54,283 nt of DNA from Bacteroidales bacterium (GTDB taxonomy: Bacteria > Bacteroidota > Bacteroidia > Bacteroidales > JAADJA01). The stretch's first letter is position 1. Each line of letters opens with the position of its first letter. The position numbers and the translations under genes are program-made. The notes below the pieces were generated by a model that saw nothing but the letters and a program-made list of their open reading frames with translations, searched no databases and had not been told where the DNA came from. The stretch is from contig JADHVR010000001.1 of assembly GCA_016783885.1 (NCBI GenBank), positions 1-54,283 on the forward strand, read 5' to 3'. Of the stretch, positions 43,973 to 52,046 are shown piece after piece.

Positions 43973-44788
43973 TTACTTTATCTCTTTTTTCAGCCACTCA
44001 TACCACGTCTCCATTCCTTCGCCGGTTTTAACGGATAATTCGAAAAACTGCAAATGATGATTTACCTGCATGGCGTATTGTTTGGCTTTTTCCATGTCGA
44101 AATCAACATAAGGCAACAAATCGGTTTTGTTTATTATACAAATATCCGATGACTGAAACATAGTTGGATATTTTATTGGTTTATCATCCCCTTCTGTAAC
44201 GCTCATGATGACCACCCGTGCAGCTTCACCCAGATCGAACAGTGAAGGGCAAACAAGGTTGCCCACATTTTCTATCATCAAAACAGAATTGTCTTCAACT
44301 TCAAGTTCTTTAACCGCTTTATTCACCATATCCGAATCGAGATGGCAGCCGTTTCCTGTGTTAATCTGAACCACGGGAGCACCGGCTTTATCTATACGGT
44401 TGGCGTCGTTCATGGTTTGCTGGTCGCCTTCAATCACATAAAATTTAATTTCTTTACCGAGGTCTTTAATGGTTTTCTCAAGGAGGCTGGTCTTTCCTGA
44501 ACCAGGTGAACTAACAAGATTCAGTGCAAGAATATTTTTTGCTTCAAAGTAACCCCGGTTTCGTTCTGCTAATAAGTTATTCTTCCCAAGAATATCCTGT
44601 CCCACCTCTATTTCCCTTTCATGAGAATGAAAATGTTCATGCTCGTGAGTATGTAAAGCTCCATTATGTTCATGTTCGTGAGAATGTAAATGAACGTGCT
44701 CGTGATCGTGATTTCCGGTATTCTTTTCACCGGGTTTTCTGATGGTTACTTTATTTCCTGGTTGTCCGCATCCGCAAGTGTCACACAT
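43973..44788 (-). CDS. hypB: hydrogenase nickel incorporation GTPase HypB
   Basis: The 271-residue GTPase delivers nickel to the [NiFe] site with HypA. It has an N-terminal high-affinity metal motif MCDTCGCGQ, then a histidine-rich stretch (about residues 27-55, repeated HEHEH-type words) that could store nickel. The GTPase domain carries the P-loop SPGSGKTSLLEKT and later SVTEGDDKPIKYP and INKTDLLPY. All parts are complete. It follows hypA and precedes trmO in the hyp operon. Confidence 0.96.
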   Translation of the reverse strand: MCDTCGCGQPGNKVTIRKPGEKNTGNHDHEHVHLHSHEHEHNGALHTHEHEHFHSHEREIEVGQDILGKNNLLAERNRGYFEAKNILALNLVSSPGSGKTSLLEKTIKDLGKEIKFYVIEGDQQTMNDANRIDKAGAPVVQINTGNGCHLDSDMVNKAVKELEVEDNSVLMIENVGNLVCPSLFDLGEAARVVIMSVTEGDDKPIKYPTMFQSSDICIINKTDLLPYVDFDMEKAKQYAMQVNHHLQFFELSVKTGEGMETWYEWLKKEIK

Positions 44789-44842
44789 AATATTTTAGAT
44801 TTATGATTTTAGATTTACGATTTTTTACAAAGATATTTTTTA

Positions 44843-45184
44843 TTATTCTGCCTTCAAAGATTTTACTTTTAATTCTTTACCTTGTATGATATCAGAAAAC
44901 GGGTTACTGCACTCCGGGCAAGGTGTATAAAGATCGTCAGTATTAAAAATCTTCCCACATTCTACGCATTTGGCTTTAGCCGGTATTTTATCGATCTTTA
45001 CCTCAGCCTTTTCAAGCATTGTTCCTTTTACCGCTGATTCCATAGCAAACTCCAGCGCCTCAAGTACTACTCCCGACAAGGCTCCTATCTCCAGTTCGAT
45101 TTCAGAGATAAACGAAGCACCTTCACGCCGGGCGTTTTCTTCGGCAATCTCAATAATATTCATTGCTATTGATAGTTCGTGCAT
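44843..45184 (-). CDS. hypA: hydrogenase nickel chaperone HypA
   Basis: I chose the start at 45184 (MHELSIAMNIIEIA), the invariant HypA N-terminus with nickel-binding Met-His-Glu; a longer frame upstream only translates a GC-rich repeat. The 113-residue protein has the structural zinc site CVECGKIF...CPECSNPF typical of the family. HypA hands nickel from HypB to the hydrogenase large subunit. Length is normal. Confidence 0.96.
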   Translation of the reverse strand: MHELSIAMNIIEIAEENARREGASFISEIELEIGALSGVVLEALEFAMESAVKGTMLEKAEVKIDKIPAKAKCVECGKIFNTDDLYTPCPECSNPFSDIIQGKELKVKSLKAE

Positions 45185-45188
45185 ATTA

Positions 45189-45222
45189 CCCCCTCCGGCT
45201 TCGCCACCTCCCCAAGGGGAGG
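45189..45222. repeat. GC-rich hairpin CCTCCCC-AA-GGGGAGG
   Basis: A perfect 7-bp stem with a two-base loop follows CCCCCTCCGGCTTCGCCA, between hypE and hypA and immediately before the hypA ATG. It resembles the central hairpin of the MITE-like element near 2.1 kb and is of a type often scattered between Bacteroidetes genes. It may form structure in the operon mRNA near the hypA start. Confidence 0.6.
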
Positions 45223-45254
45223 ATAGGCATTGTACAAAACTTTTATCTTGAAAT

Positions 45255-46268
45255 TTAACAAATTCTCGGTAACTGCTCCCCTGCCAGCATGTCAATAATT
45301 CTTCTTCCACCAATACCAGTATTCAGCCACGCTCTTGCATGGTGCTCATCAACGATTTCACCGATGATGGCAGCATCTTTTCCAAGTTCATCATTTTTTA
45401 GCTCATTCACTACCTTTTCGGCATCTTCACCCGAAACGGCCATCAACACTTTTCCTTCATTAGCAACATATAGCGGATCAAAACCTAATAATTCACACAT
45501 TCCTCTTACATTTTCTCTTACAGGTACAGCCTCTTCATATATCTCTATTCCAAAACTCCTTTTTTCTGCCAGCTCACAGAGAACGGTTGCAACGCCCCCT
45601 CTTGTTGCATCACGCATAAACTTAATTTTATCAGACACATTCAGCGCTTTTTTTATCATTAGATTCAGGCAGGCGCAATCCGACTCGATCTCTGCAGAAA
45701 AGTTAATTCCTTCCCTCGCTGCCATGATACTCATTCCATGATCGCCAATCGTACCGTTAATAATTATTTTATCTCCCGGTTCTATACCTGTACCGATTCC
45801 AATATTTTTACATTCATCCGGCAGTTGTCCTATGCCTGTTGTATTAATAAATATTTTATCACATTGACCCCTGTTTACGACCTTGGTATCGCCTGTTACT
45901 ATTTTTACACCTGCCTTTTTAGCTTCTTCTGACATTGATCTGATAATAACTTCCAAATCCTTTACCGGAAAACCTTCTTCAATAATAAATGAGGCGCTAA
46001 GGTAAAGTGGTTTAGCACCCGAAACAGCAAGGTCATTAACGGTTCCGGCAATGGCAAGCTTTCCAATGTCTCCTCCCAGGAAAAAAATGGGATCAACAAC
46101 AAAAGAATCAGTGGTAAATGACAAATTCCCGGAATTTATTGAAATTATTGCAGAATCCGTTTGAGGCGATAGAATATCGTTATTGAAATATTTCACGAAC
46201 AGATCTGTGATCAGATCGTGAGTCATCTTTCCTCCGCTGCCATGACCAAGTAATATGTTTTTATCCAT
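45255..46268 (-). CDS. hypE: hydrogenase maturation protein HypE
   Basis: The 337-residue AIR-synthase-like enzyme dehydrates the carbamoyl group received from HypF to the iron-bound cyanide precursor. It begins ILLGHGSGGKMTHDLI, contains LSFTTDSFVVDP, TRGGVATVLCELAE and ends in the conserved PRIC with the C-terminal Cys337 that becomes carbamoylated/cyanated. Complete. It lies after the inserted toxin-antitoxin pair, separated from it by 199 bases. Confidence 0.96.
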   Translation of the reverse strand: MDKNILLGHGSGGKMTHDLITDLFVKYFNNDILSPQTDSAIISINSGNLSFTTDSFVVDPIFFLGGDIGKLAIAGTVNDLAVSGAKPLYLSASFIIEEGFPVKDLEVIIRSMSEEAKKAGVKIVTGDTKVVNRGQCDKIFINTTGIGQLPDECKNIGIGTGIEPGDKIIINGTIGDHGMSIMAAREGINFSAEIESDCACLNLMIKKALNVSDKIKFMRDATRGGVATVLCELAEKRSFGIEIYEEAVPVRENVRGMCELLGFDPLYVANEGKVLMAVSGEDAEKVVNELKNDELGKDAAIIGEIVDEHHARAWLNTGIGGRRIIDMLAGEQLPRIC

Positions 46269-46467
46269 TCTCCGATAATTGTTAAATATATAGTATTGTA
46301 ATTTGGAAGCCTAAAATAAAAAGGAAATTTGATAACGAGGTAACTAAATTATCATTTAAGATCATACAAAATATCTAAAATATTTTTTTGTAGTGGTTAT
46401 AAATCCACATTATTTATTTTTATAATTAATTGATTTTGTATGCCATAATGTATATATAAACATATTA

Positions 46468-46737
46468 TTACTCATAATGTCCTTTAAATGATGAAATATC
46501 TATCTCATTTTCATTTTCATAAATTGAATATATTAATCTGTCAATATGGTTAACTCTACGGCTATATACTTCTTTTTCAAAATATCGTAGTTTTTCAGGT
46601 TTCCCAATACCTTTTCTTGGATGTAAAGAAATGTCTCTTACTAAATCAAAACATTTCAAATAACTACGTCTATCATTCTTACGAAACCAAGCAAGATCTG
46701 CTTCTGCCTTTTTAAGTATTAAAATTCTATAAGTCAT
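46468..46737 (-). CDS. YoeB/Txe-family RelE-type toxin
   Basis: The 89-residue protein is a RelE-superfamily mRNA interferase. KKAEADLAWFRKNDRRSYLK and GKPEKLRYFEKEVYSRRVNH carry the core, and the C-terminal FKGHYE supplies the His-Tyr pair used by YoeB in ribosome-dependent cleavage. It overlaps the upstream antitoxin gene by 11 bases, so they are translationally coupled. The module sits inside the hyp operon. Confidence 0.85.
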   Translation of the reverse strand: MTYRILILKKAEADLAWFRKNDRRSYLKCFDLVRDISLHPRKGIGKPEKLRYFEKEVYSRRVNHIDRLIYSIYENENEIDISSFKGHYE

Positions 46738-46990
46738 GGAATACCTGATCTGTCGTTTTTCCTTTTACTTTATTTTCCATTCTTTTCTTATGCCCTTCTA
46801 ATAATGCACTTAAAGACTTTTTATCATTTAGCAGTCTTAAAGTTTCTATCATTCCTTCCCAATTTTCCTGATCGATCATAACTACTGCCCCATTTTCAGT
46901 AGCAATAATAGTTTCCTCTTGGTTGTTTATAGTTGTTGCAATGATTTCAGGTAAATTTGCTATTGCTCTATCTAATGTTATAGTTTTCAT
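46727..46990 (-). CDS. Phd/YefM-family antitoxin
   Basis: The 87-residue protein has a Phd/YefM N-terminal fold (TLDRAIANLPEIIATTINNQ, then EETIIATENGAVVMIDQENW) and a flexible charged C-terminus that would block the toxin. It precedes and overlaps the YoeB-like gene. A consensus -7 box lies directly upstream, so the pair is probably autoregulated rather than only read through from hypD. Confidence 0.85.
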   Translation of the reverse strand: MKTITLDRAIANLPEIIATTINNQEETIIATENGAVVMIDQENWEGMIETLRLLNDKKSLSALLEGHKKRMENKVKGKTTDQVFHDL

Positions 46991-47011
46991 ATTCCGTATT
47001 TTTATGGTTTA

Positions 47012-47019
47012 CAAATTTA
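47012..47019 (-). promoter_or_regulatory. -7 box TAAATTTG of the toxin-antitoxin pair
   Basis: On the minus strand TAAATTTG exactly matches TAnnTTTG and lies 22 bases before the antitoxin ATG, within the 50-base gap after hypD. It supports independent expression of the inserted pair and perhaps of the hyp genes beyond it. Confidence 0.55.
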
Positions 47020-47040
47020 CGATTTTTTAAATTACTACTT

Positions 47041-48120
47041 TTATTTATTATATCTGTAATACGCATTACACGCTCCTTCGTGCGACACCATACAAGCGCC
47101 CACCGGATTTGCAGGTGTACATGCCTTATCGAACAATTTGCACTCTTTTGGATTTTTAAGTCCTTTCAAAATTTCACCGCAAATACATCCTTTGTCTTCT
47201 TTAGTTGGCTCCACTTCAACAGGTATCATTTTTTCTGCGGCAAACATCTTGTACTTTTCATTAATTCTTAAGCCGCTTTTTGGGAGCACGCCCAATCCTC
47301 TCCACCAGTCATCAGCTAATTCAAAAACTTCCTTCATCATTTTTTGAGCTTTGATGTTCCCTTTGGGTTTAACGGCTCTGGTATATGCAATTTCAACTTT
47401 AGGATTATTGTTTTCCATTTGATTTACCAGCATTAATATTGACTTTAGTAAATCAAACGGCTCAAATCCTGAAATTACAACTCCCAAACCAAATTTTTCA
47501 GGAATATTCTTATAGATTCCCGAACCTGTAATAGTGCTTACGTGTCCGGGAGCTATATAACCATCAATTTTTACGCCTTCATCTATCAAGGCTTCCATTG
47601 CAGGGGGCATGATCTTGTGCGAACTTAAAAGATAAAAATTCCGCAGCCCTGCCACCTGTGCTTTTATGATTCCTGCTGCTGAGCTTGGAGCCGTTGTTTC
47701 AAATCCTATTCCGAGAAAGACCACTTTTTTTCTGAGATTCTTTTTTGCAATAGTCAAGGCATCCAAAATGGAATAAACGATCCTCACATCCGCTCCTTTA
47801 GCTTTTTCTTTATCAAGCGAAGATGTAGAGCCGGGAACGCGGATTAAATCGCCATAAGTGGTGATGATCACATCCTCCAAACGGCTGTATGCAATTGCCT
47901 GATCGATGAAACTATTGCTGGAAACACAAACAGGGCATCCCGGACCGGAGATCAATCTTATATTTTCAGGAAGCAGTGAAGGAATACCGAACTTTTGAAT
48001 AGCCATTGTATGCCCGCCGCAGACTTCCATAAGGGATATTTGCTTTGTTGAACGTTTTTTTATTTGATCAACCAGCTTTTTTACTAACTCTTTATCCCTG
48101 TATTCGTCTATGTATTTCAT
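47041..48120 (-). CDS. hypD: hydrogenase maturation protein HypD
   Basis: The 359-residue iron-sulfur protein assembles the Fe(CN)2CO unit with HypC. Family motifs are intact: MEVCGGHTMAIQKFG, LISGPGCPVCVSS, GFETTAPSSA, GHVSTITGSGIY and the [4Fe-4S] cysteines in CICGEILKG, CKLFDKACTPANPVGAC. Length is normal. It begins 2 bases after hypC and is followed by the toxin-antitoxin pair. Confidence 0.97.
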   Translation of the reverse strand: MKYIDEYRDKELVKKLVDQIKKRSTKQISLMEVCGGHTMAIQKFGIPSLLPENIRLISGPGCPVCVSSNSFIDQAIAYSRLEDVIITTYGDLIRVPGSTSSLDKEKAKGADVRIVYSILDALTIAKKNLRKKVVFLGIGFETTAPSSAAGIIKAQVAGLRNFYLLSSHKIMPPAMEALIDEGVKIDGYIAPGHVSTITGSGIYKNIPEKFGLGVVISGFEPFDLLKSILMLVNQMENNNPKVEIAYTRAVKPKGNIKAQKMMKEVFELADDWWRGLGVLPKSGLRINEKYKMFAAEKMIPVEVEPTKEDKGCICGEILKGLKNPKECKLFDKACTPANPVGACMVSHEGACNAYYRYNK

Positions 48121-48122
48121 TT

Positions 48123-48386
48123 TTAAACAATCCTTTCTCCCGTCTTCTTCTCTTCCTCATCCAACTGCCTGTTCAACTCTTCGAATTCCTCGAATATCTT
48201 TAGCGATTCTTCAGCATCTTCAGGGCTAAGTTTCTGTATGGCAAAGCCGGTATGCATAAGGATATAATCTCCTAACTTAATATCATCTATCATTTGCAGA
48301 CTGGCATTATATTTAGCTCCTCCCACGGAAACCACTGCCATGTCGCCGTCTATCTTTTCAACTTTTGCAGGAATACTTAAACACAT
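48123..48386 (-). CDS. hypC: HypC/HupF chaperone
   Basis: The 87-residue protein starts MCLSIPAKV with the essential Cys2 that holds the iron unit during transfer to the large subunit. The small beta-barrel (GDMAVVSVGGAKYNASLQMI, then LGDYILMHTGFAIQKLSPED) is typical. It lies between hypF and hypD with gaps of 45 and 2 bases. Normal length. Confidence 0.96.
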   Translation of the reverse strand: MCLSIPAKVEKIDGDMAVVSVGGAKYNASLQMIDDIKLGDYILMHTGFAIQKLSPEDAEESLKIFEEFEELNRQLDEEEKKTGERIV

Positions 48387-48431
48387 TTTGATTTTTGATT
48401 TGAACTTAATTTTTTACTTTTATTTTTTACT

Positions 48432-50723
48432 TTAATCTTTTGTCTTTTCCCTTCTCTTTGCCCCAATCACAAGCTGTCCCAATGCAATTCCTCCATCGTT
48501 TGAGGGGACTTTGGTTTGAGTAAAAACCTCAAATCCTTCCAGTATTAACTTACTTTCAATATTGCTTAGTATATACCTGTTCTGGAAAGTTCCACCTGAA
48601 AGAACTACCTTGTTAATACCTGTTTCTTTCCTTGCGAGGCTGGCAACGGCAAAAATAACATTAATAACGGTATTATGAAATTTTGCCGAAATACCCGAAA
48701 CCGGAAATCCTTCCTTCAAATCCTCAACTATTTCACGAATTGTGGTTTCAAATGATATTGTCTCACCAAAGTCGAAAGGATAAGCATAGCTTTCGTTACT
48801 TTTAATGGCAGCCTCCAGACGCATGGGGGCTTCGGCGTGGAATTTTGAGACAGGACAAATATTAGTGATTGCAGCCACTGCATCAAATAATCGTCCGGCG
48901 CTGGAACTTAAAGGACAATTTATATTTTTTTCAATTGCCTGAACGATGAATTCAACCTTGTCATGGTCCAATTCTTTCAGAAATGGAGTATTAAGATTTA
49001 AAAATTCCCTGCCAAATATTTTATATAAATACGAGATACCGGTTCTCCATGGTTCTTTGGTTGTCTGATCACCACCTGGTAATGGCATGTAATCAAAATG
49101 AGTTAATCTTTTGTAATCTGCCAGATCACAGATAAAAAATTCGCCGCCCCAAATATTTCCGTCATCACCTAATCCCGTACCGTCAAAGCTCACCCCGATC
49201 ACCTTCTCATCCAGTCCGTACTCAGCCATGCAAGAAGCAATGTGGGCATGATGATGCTGAACTTCGATGGTTTCAAGTTTCAGATCTTTTGCGAAATTTG
49301 TTGAAAGATAATCAGGATGCATGTCATGAACCACTAATTCCGGTTTTGCCCTGAATAACTTTTTAAAACGCTTATAAGATTCGGTGTAGAATTCCAGGGT
49401 TTCAAGATTTTTCAAATCACCGATGTGCTGGCTGAGGATAGCCTGGTTACCTTTGCCAAGACAAAAGCTATTTACCAGTTCGGCACCGGCAGCAAAAATA
49501 CCGTCAACATTCAGATTGAGATTTACAGGTTCGGGAGAATAACTGCGTGAGCGCCTGATCACTCTTTCCCTGTTGTTTATTATAAAAGCCACAGAATCAT
49601 CAGTACGGTTGTATATATCACGGTTATATGTCAATACAGCATCAGCAATTCTCGTCAGCGTTTTTAAGGCTTCATCATTATCAATAACTATGGGTTCTTC
49701 CGAAATATTTCCGCTTGTCAGCACAATAGCCGGAATGTTGAGTTGTTCAAAAAGAAGGTAATGGAAAGGCATATAAGGCAGCATTGTCCCGATTGTATTA
49801 AAACCAACACTTACATCCGAAGCCAACTTTTGTTTTTCTTTTAATATTAATATCGGGCGACGCCATGAAGTTATTGATCTTTGCTCAGCTTCATTCAGAA
49901 ATACAAATTCTTTGAGTGCCTCCACATTTTTAAACATCACGGCAAAGGGTTTTCCTTCACGATTCTTCAAGTCCCTTAGCCGTTTGACCGCTGCCTGGTT
50001 TTGAGCATCACAGGCAATCTGAAAACCACCTATTCCTTTTACGGCAATGATCTTTCCATCATGCAATAAGTCTTTAACCGTTAAAATGATCTCATTCAGA
50101 TGGTTTATAGTTTTACTTTTTAAATGAAGTTTATATATTGGTCCGCAATAATTACAAGCCACAGGCTGAGCATGAAATCTCCTGTCCAAAACATCTTCAT
50201 ATTCTTTTTGGCAGGTATCGCACATTATAAAAGGCGCCATGGTTGTCTTTTCACGGTCGTAAGGCAGATCTTTGATAATAGAAAACCGTGGGCCGCAATT
50301 AGTGCAATTGATGAAAGGATAATCAATACGATGGGGCTGGGCTTTCATATCCTTCAAACAGGCATCACAAACAGCTATGTCAGGGCTAATATCAGTGATC
50401 TCTTTTGAGGCATTTTTGCTTTTTATAATCCTGAATTCATTAAATTCTTCATGTTCCTTAATTTCTTTACTAACAGAAGAAATATTAGATGCTACGGGAG
50501 CTTCTCTTTTAATGGAACCTATAAATTCATCAATTTTATTCTCTTGCCCAATAGCCTTAATAACAACACCATCATTCCTGTTTTCAACCCATCCGGTTAA
50601 ATTATACCGGTATGCAAGGCGGTAAATGAACGGGCGAAAACCTACACCCTGCACCAATCCTTTTACCCGGATATTAGCAGTAATATCTCTGAAATTTTCC
50701 GACAATCTCTTTAATTTGTTCAC
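48432..50723 (-). CDS. hypF: carbamoyltransferase HypF
   Basis: The 763-residue enzyme makes thiocarbamate for HypE from carbamoyl phosphate. Domains in order: acylphosphatase (RVKGLVQGVGFRPFIYRLA, about 18-105), two zinc-finger motifs (CDACLKDM, CTNCGPRF, CDTCQKEY, CNYCGP; about 118-195), a YrdC-like domain (KGIGGFQIACDAQN, GKPFAVMFKN) and a Kae1-like carbamoyltransferase domain (HHHAHIASCMAEYGL, GVSFDGTGLGDDGNIWGGE, VVLSGGTFQNR). All are intact. It is first in the minus-strand hyp operon, next to a divergent zinc-ribbon/FNR pair. Confidence 0.97.
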   Translation of the reverse strand: MNKLKRLSENFRDITANIRVKGLVQGVGFRPFIYRLAYRYNLTGWVENRNDGVVIKAIGQENKIDEFIGSIKREAPVASNISSVSKEIKEHEEFNEFRIIKSKNASKEITDISPDIAVCDACLKDMKAQPHRIDYPFINCTNCGPRFSIIKDLPYDREKTTMAPFIMCDTCQKEYEDVLDRRFHAQPVACNYCGPIYKLHLKSKTINHLNEIILTVKDLLHDGKIIAVKGIGGFQIACDAQNQAAVKRLRDLKNREGKPFAVMFKNVEALKEFVFLNEAEQRSITSWRRPILILKEKQKLASDVSVGFNTIGTMLPYMPFHYLLFEQLNIPAIVLTSGNISEEPIVIDNDEALKTLTRIADAVLTYNRDIYNRTDDSVAFIINNRERVIRRSRSYSPEPVNLNLNVDGIFAAGAELVNSFCLGKGNQAILSQHIGDLKNLETLEFYTESYKRFKKLFRAKPELVVHDMHPDYLSTNFAKDLKLETIEVQHHHAHIASCMAEYGLDEKVIGVSFDGTGLGDDGNIWGGEFFICDLADYKRLTHFDYMPLPGGDQTTKEPWRTGISYLYKIFGREFLNLNTPFLKELDHDKVEFIVQAIEKNINCPLSSSAGRLFDAVAAITNICPVSKFHAEAPMRLEAAIKSNESYAYPFDFGETISFETTIREIVEDLKEGFPVSGISAKFHNTVINVIFAVASLARKETGINKVVLSGGTFQNRYILSNIESKLILEGFEVFTQTKVPSNDGGIALGQLVIGAKRREKTKD

Positions 50724-50739
50724 TGATTTTTAGTGGAGA

Positions 50740-50759
50740 CAAAAATAATTTTATTTTTG
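50740..50759. promoter_or_regulatory. back-to-back -7 boxes in the hypF / regulator gap
   Basis: CAAAAATA (50740-50747) is TATTTTTG on the minus strand, about 17 bases before the hypF ATG. TATTTTTG (50752-50759) occurs on the plus strand pointing at the zinc-ribbon gene. Together they form a nearly perfect 20-bp palindrome. Neither has an ideal -33 TTG, as expected if an activator is needed. No classical TTGAT-N4-ATCAA FNR site was found in the gap. A further inverted repeat GCTGAAA/TTTCAGC lies at 50813-50845. Confidence 0.4.
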
Positions 50760-50876
50760 TTAATATTTTATTTAATTTTACTCCCTGAATTTATTTATTT
50801 AGGAATAACTAAGCTGAAAACCAGTTTTTTATAACATATTTCAGCAGATTAAAGATTTAAAAAATAAAGTATAAAA

Positions 50877-50884
50877 AAAGGAGG
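50877..50884 (+). promoter_or_regulatory. unusually strong Shine-Dalgarno AAAGGAGG
   Basis: AAAGGAGG ends five bases before the ATG at 50890. Bacteroidetes genes usually lack such a sequence, and I see none comparable elsewhere in this window, so it fixes this start and hints at strong or transferred expression signals. Confidence 0.65.
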
Positions 50885-50889
50885 ACGAT

Positions 50890-51291
50890 ATGCCTAAAAA
50901 AGTTTCATTAAATGCTAAATGCCCGCATTGCGATAAATCATTCATGGACGAAGAAAATTTGCTGCTAGGAAAGCCCAGTATTAAGTTAAACATAGAGTGT
51001 AACAATAACAGGGGAACAATCAGGTTATGCTCAATATATGGTTGCTACGATCATTTTTGCGATTTCGATTTAAAGGAAGGGGCTATTGCAAAATTCTTTT
51101 GCCCGCATTGTAATAAAGAGCTGATCAGCAAAGACACCTGTAAGTCGTGCGATGCTCCTATGATACCGTTGATTTTGCAATTGGGCGGAAAAGTACTTAT
51201 TTGTTCTCGAAAAGGTTGTAATAATCATTTCGTTGCATTTGAAGACCTTGCTACCGAAGTCAGAAAATTCTATCACGAATACGGATTTTAA
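50890..51291 (+). CDS. 12-cysteine duplicated zinc-ribbon protein, unknown function
   Basis: The 133-residue cytoplasmic protein has 12 cysteines in an internal duplication. Half one has CPHC (11-14) and LCSIYGCYDHFC (46-57). Half two has CPHC (71-74), CKSC (84-87) and ICSRKGCNNHF (104-114). The CPHC and C-x4-C-x2-HF motifs recur, so two related zinc-ribbon or rubredoxin-like modules are likely. I do not recognise a named family. Nineteen bases downstream is the FNR-like regulator on the same strand, and hypF diverges upstream. It may sense redox state or metals with that regulator. It has a strong Shine-Dalgarno sequence. Confidence 0.75.
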   Translation: MPKKVSLNAKCPHCDKSFMDEENLLLGKPSIKLNIECNNNRGTIRLCSIYGCYDHFCDFDLKEGAIAKFFCPHCNKELISKDTCKSCDAPMIPLILQLGGKVLICSRKGCNNHFVAFEDLATEVRKFYHEYGF

Positions 51292-51309
51292 GAATACAAA
51301 TACCTTTAA

Positions 51310-52023
51310 ATGACAGAGATTGTTGACCCATTTTGTTATAAATGTAAAGCCCGGGGAAAATCATGTTTTCACATGCTTACTAAGGAAGACGTGGATTTTT
51401 TAAATTCGAAAAAGGTTACCACATACTATAAAAGGGGACAAATAATTTTCTATGCCGGCAGAATACCCACAGGTATTTATTGTTTAATGAGTGGGAAAAT
51501 AAAAATTTCCAAAATAGGTGTTGATGGCAAAGAACAAATAGTAAGGTTTGTGTTGCCGGGTCAATTACTGGGTATCAGGGGGCTGATAGGAGGCAGGGGC
51601 TATAGTGCATTTGCAACTACATTGGAAGATTCAACAGTATGTTACATTGATAAGGAAAGTTTCTTATTTATTACCCAAAAATATCCTGATATAACAAAGT
51701 GTTTATTAGCAACCTTAAGTCAATTATTGAAAGAAGCAGAAGAAAAAATGACTTCTATGGCTCAGAAACCTGTAAGGGAAAGGCTTGCAGAAGCTCTTCT
51801 GTTTCTGAATAATATATTTAAATCAGATGAACCATCCGATATTATTGATGCCAATTCAAATATCATCCTGCCACGTGAAGATCTCGCCAACATCGTTGGA
51901 ACAGCCACAGAAACCATAATCAGGCTTCTTTCCGATTTCAGGGACGAAAAGCTTATCTCGATTAAAGGGAGAAAAATAATCCTGATAAATATTGAAGGAC
52001 TTAATAAAATTGCTAAAATTTAA
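51310..52023 (+). CDS. Crp/Fnr-family regulator with FNR-like cysteines
   Basis: The 237-residue protein has an N-terminal cyclic-nucleotide-binding-type barrel (TYYKRGQIIFYAGRIPTGIY onward), a dimerisation helix (MAQKPVRERLAEALLFLNN) and a winged helix-turn-helix (LPREDLANIVGTATETIIRL). Cys9, Cys12 and Cys19 plus Cys111 mirror the spacing of E. coli FNR ligands (20, 23, 29, 122). It could therefore carry an oxygen-labile [4Fe-4S] cluster; one further Cys at 58 is present. It is probably co-transcribed with the zinc-ribbon gene and diverges from the hyp operon, its likely target. Cluster binding is inferred from spacing only. Confidence 0.88.
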   Translation: MTEIVDPFCYKCKARGKSCFHMLTKEDVDFLNSKKVTTYYKRGQIIFYAGRIPTGIYCLMSGKIKISKIGVDGKEQIVRFVLPGQLLGIRGLIGGRGYSAFATTLEDSTVCYIDKESFLFITQKYPDITKCLLATLSQLLKEAEEKMTSMAQKPVRERLAEALLFLNNIFKSDEPSDIIDANSNIILPREDLANIVGTATETIIRLLSDFRDEKLISIKGRKIILINIEGLNKIAKI

Positions 52024-52046
52024 ACAGTCTCTAAGGATATTATTTA

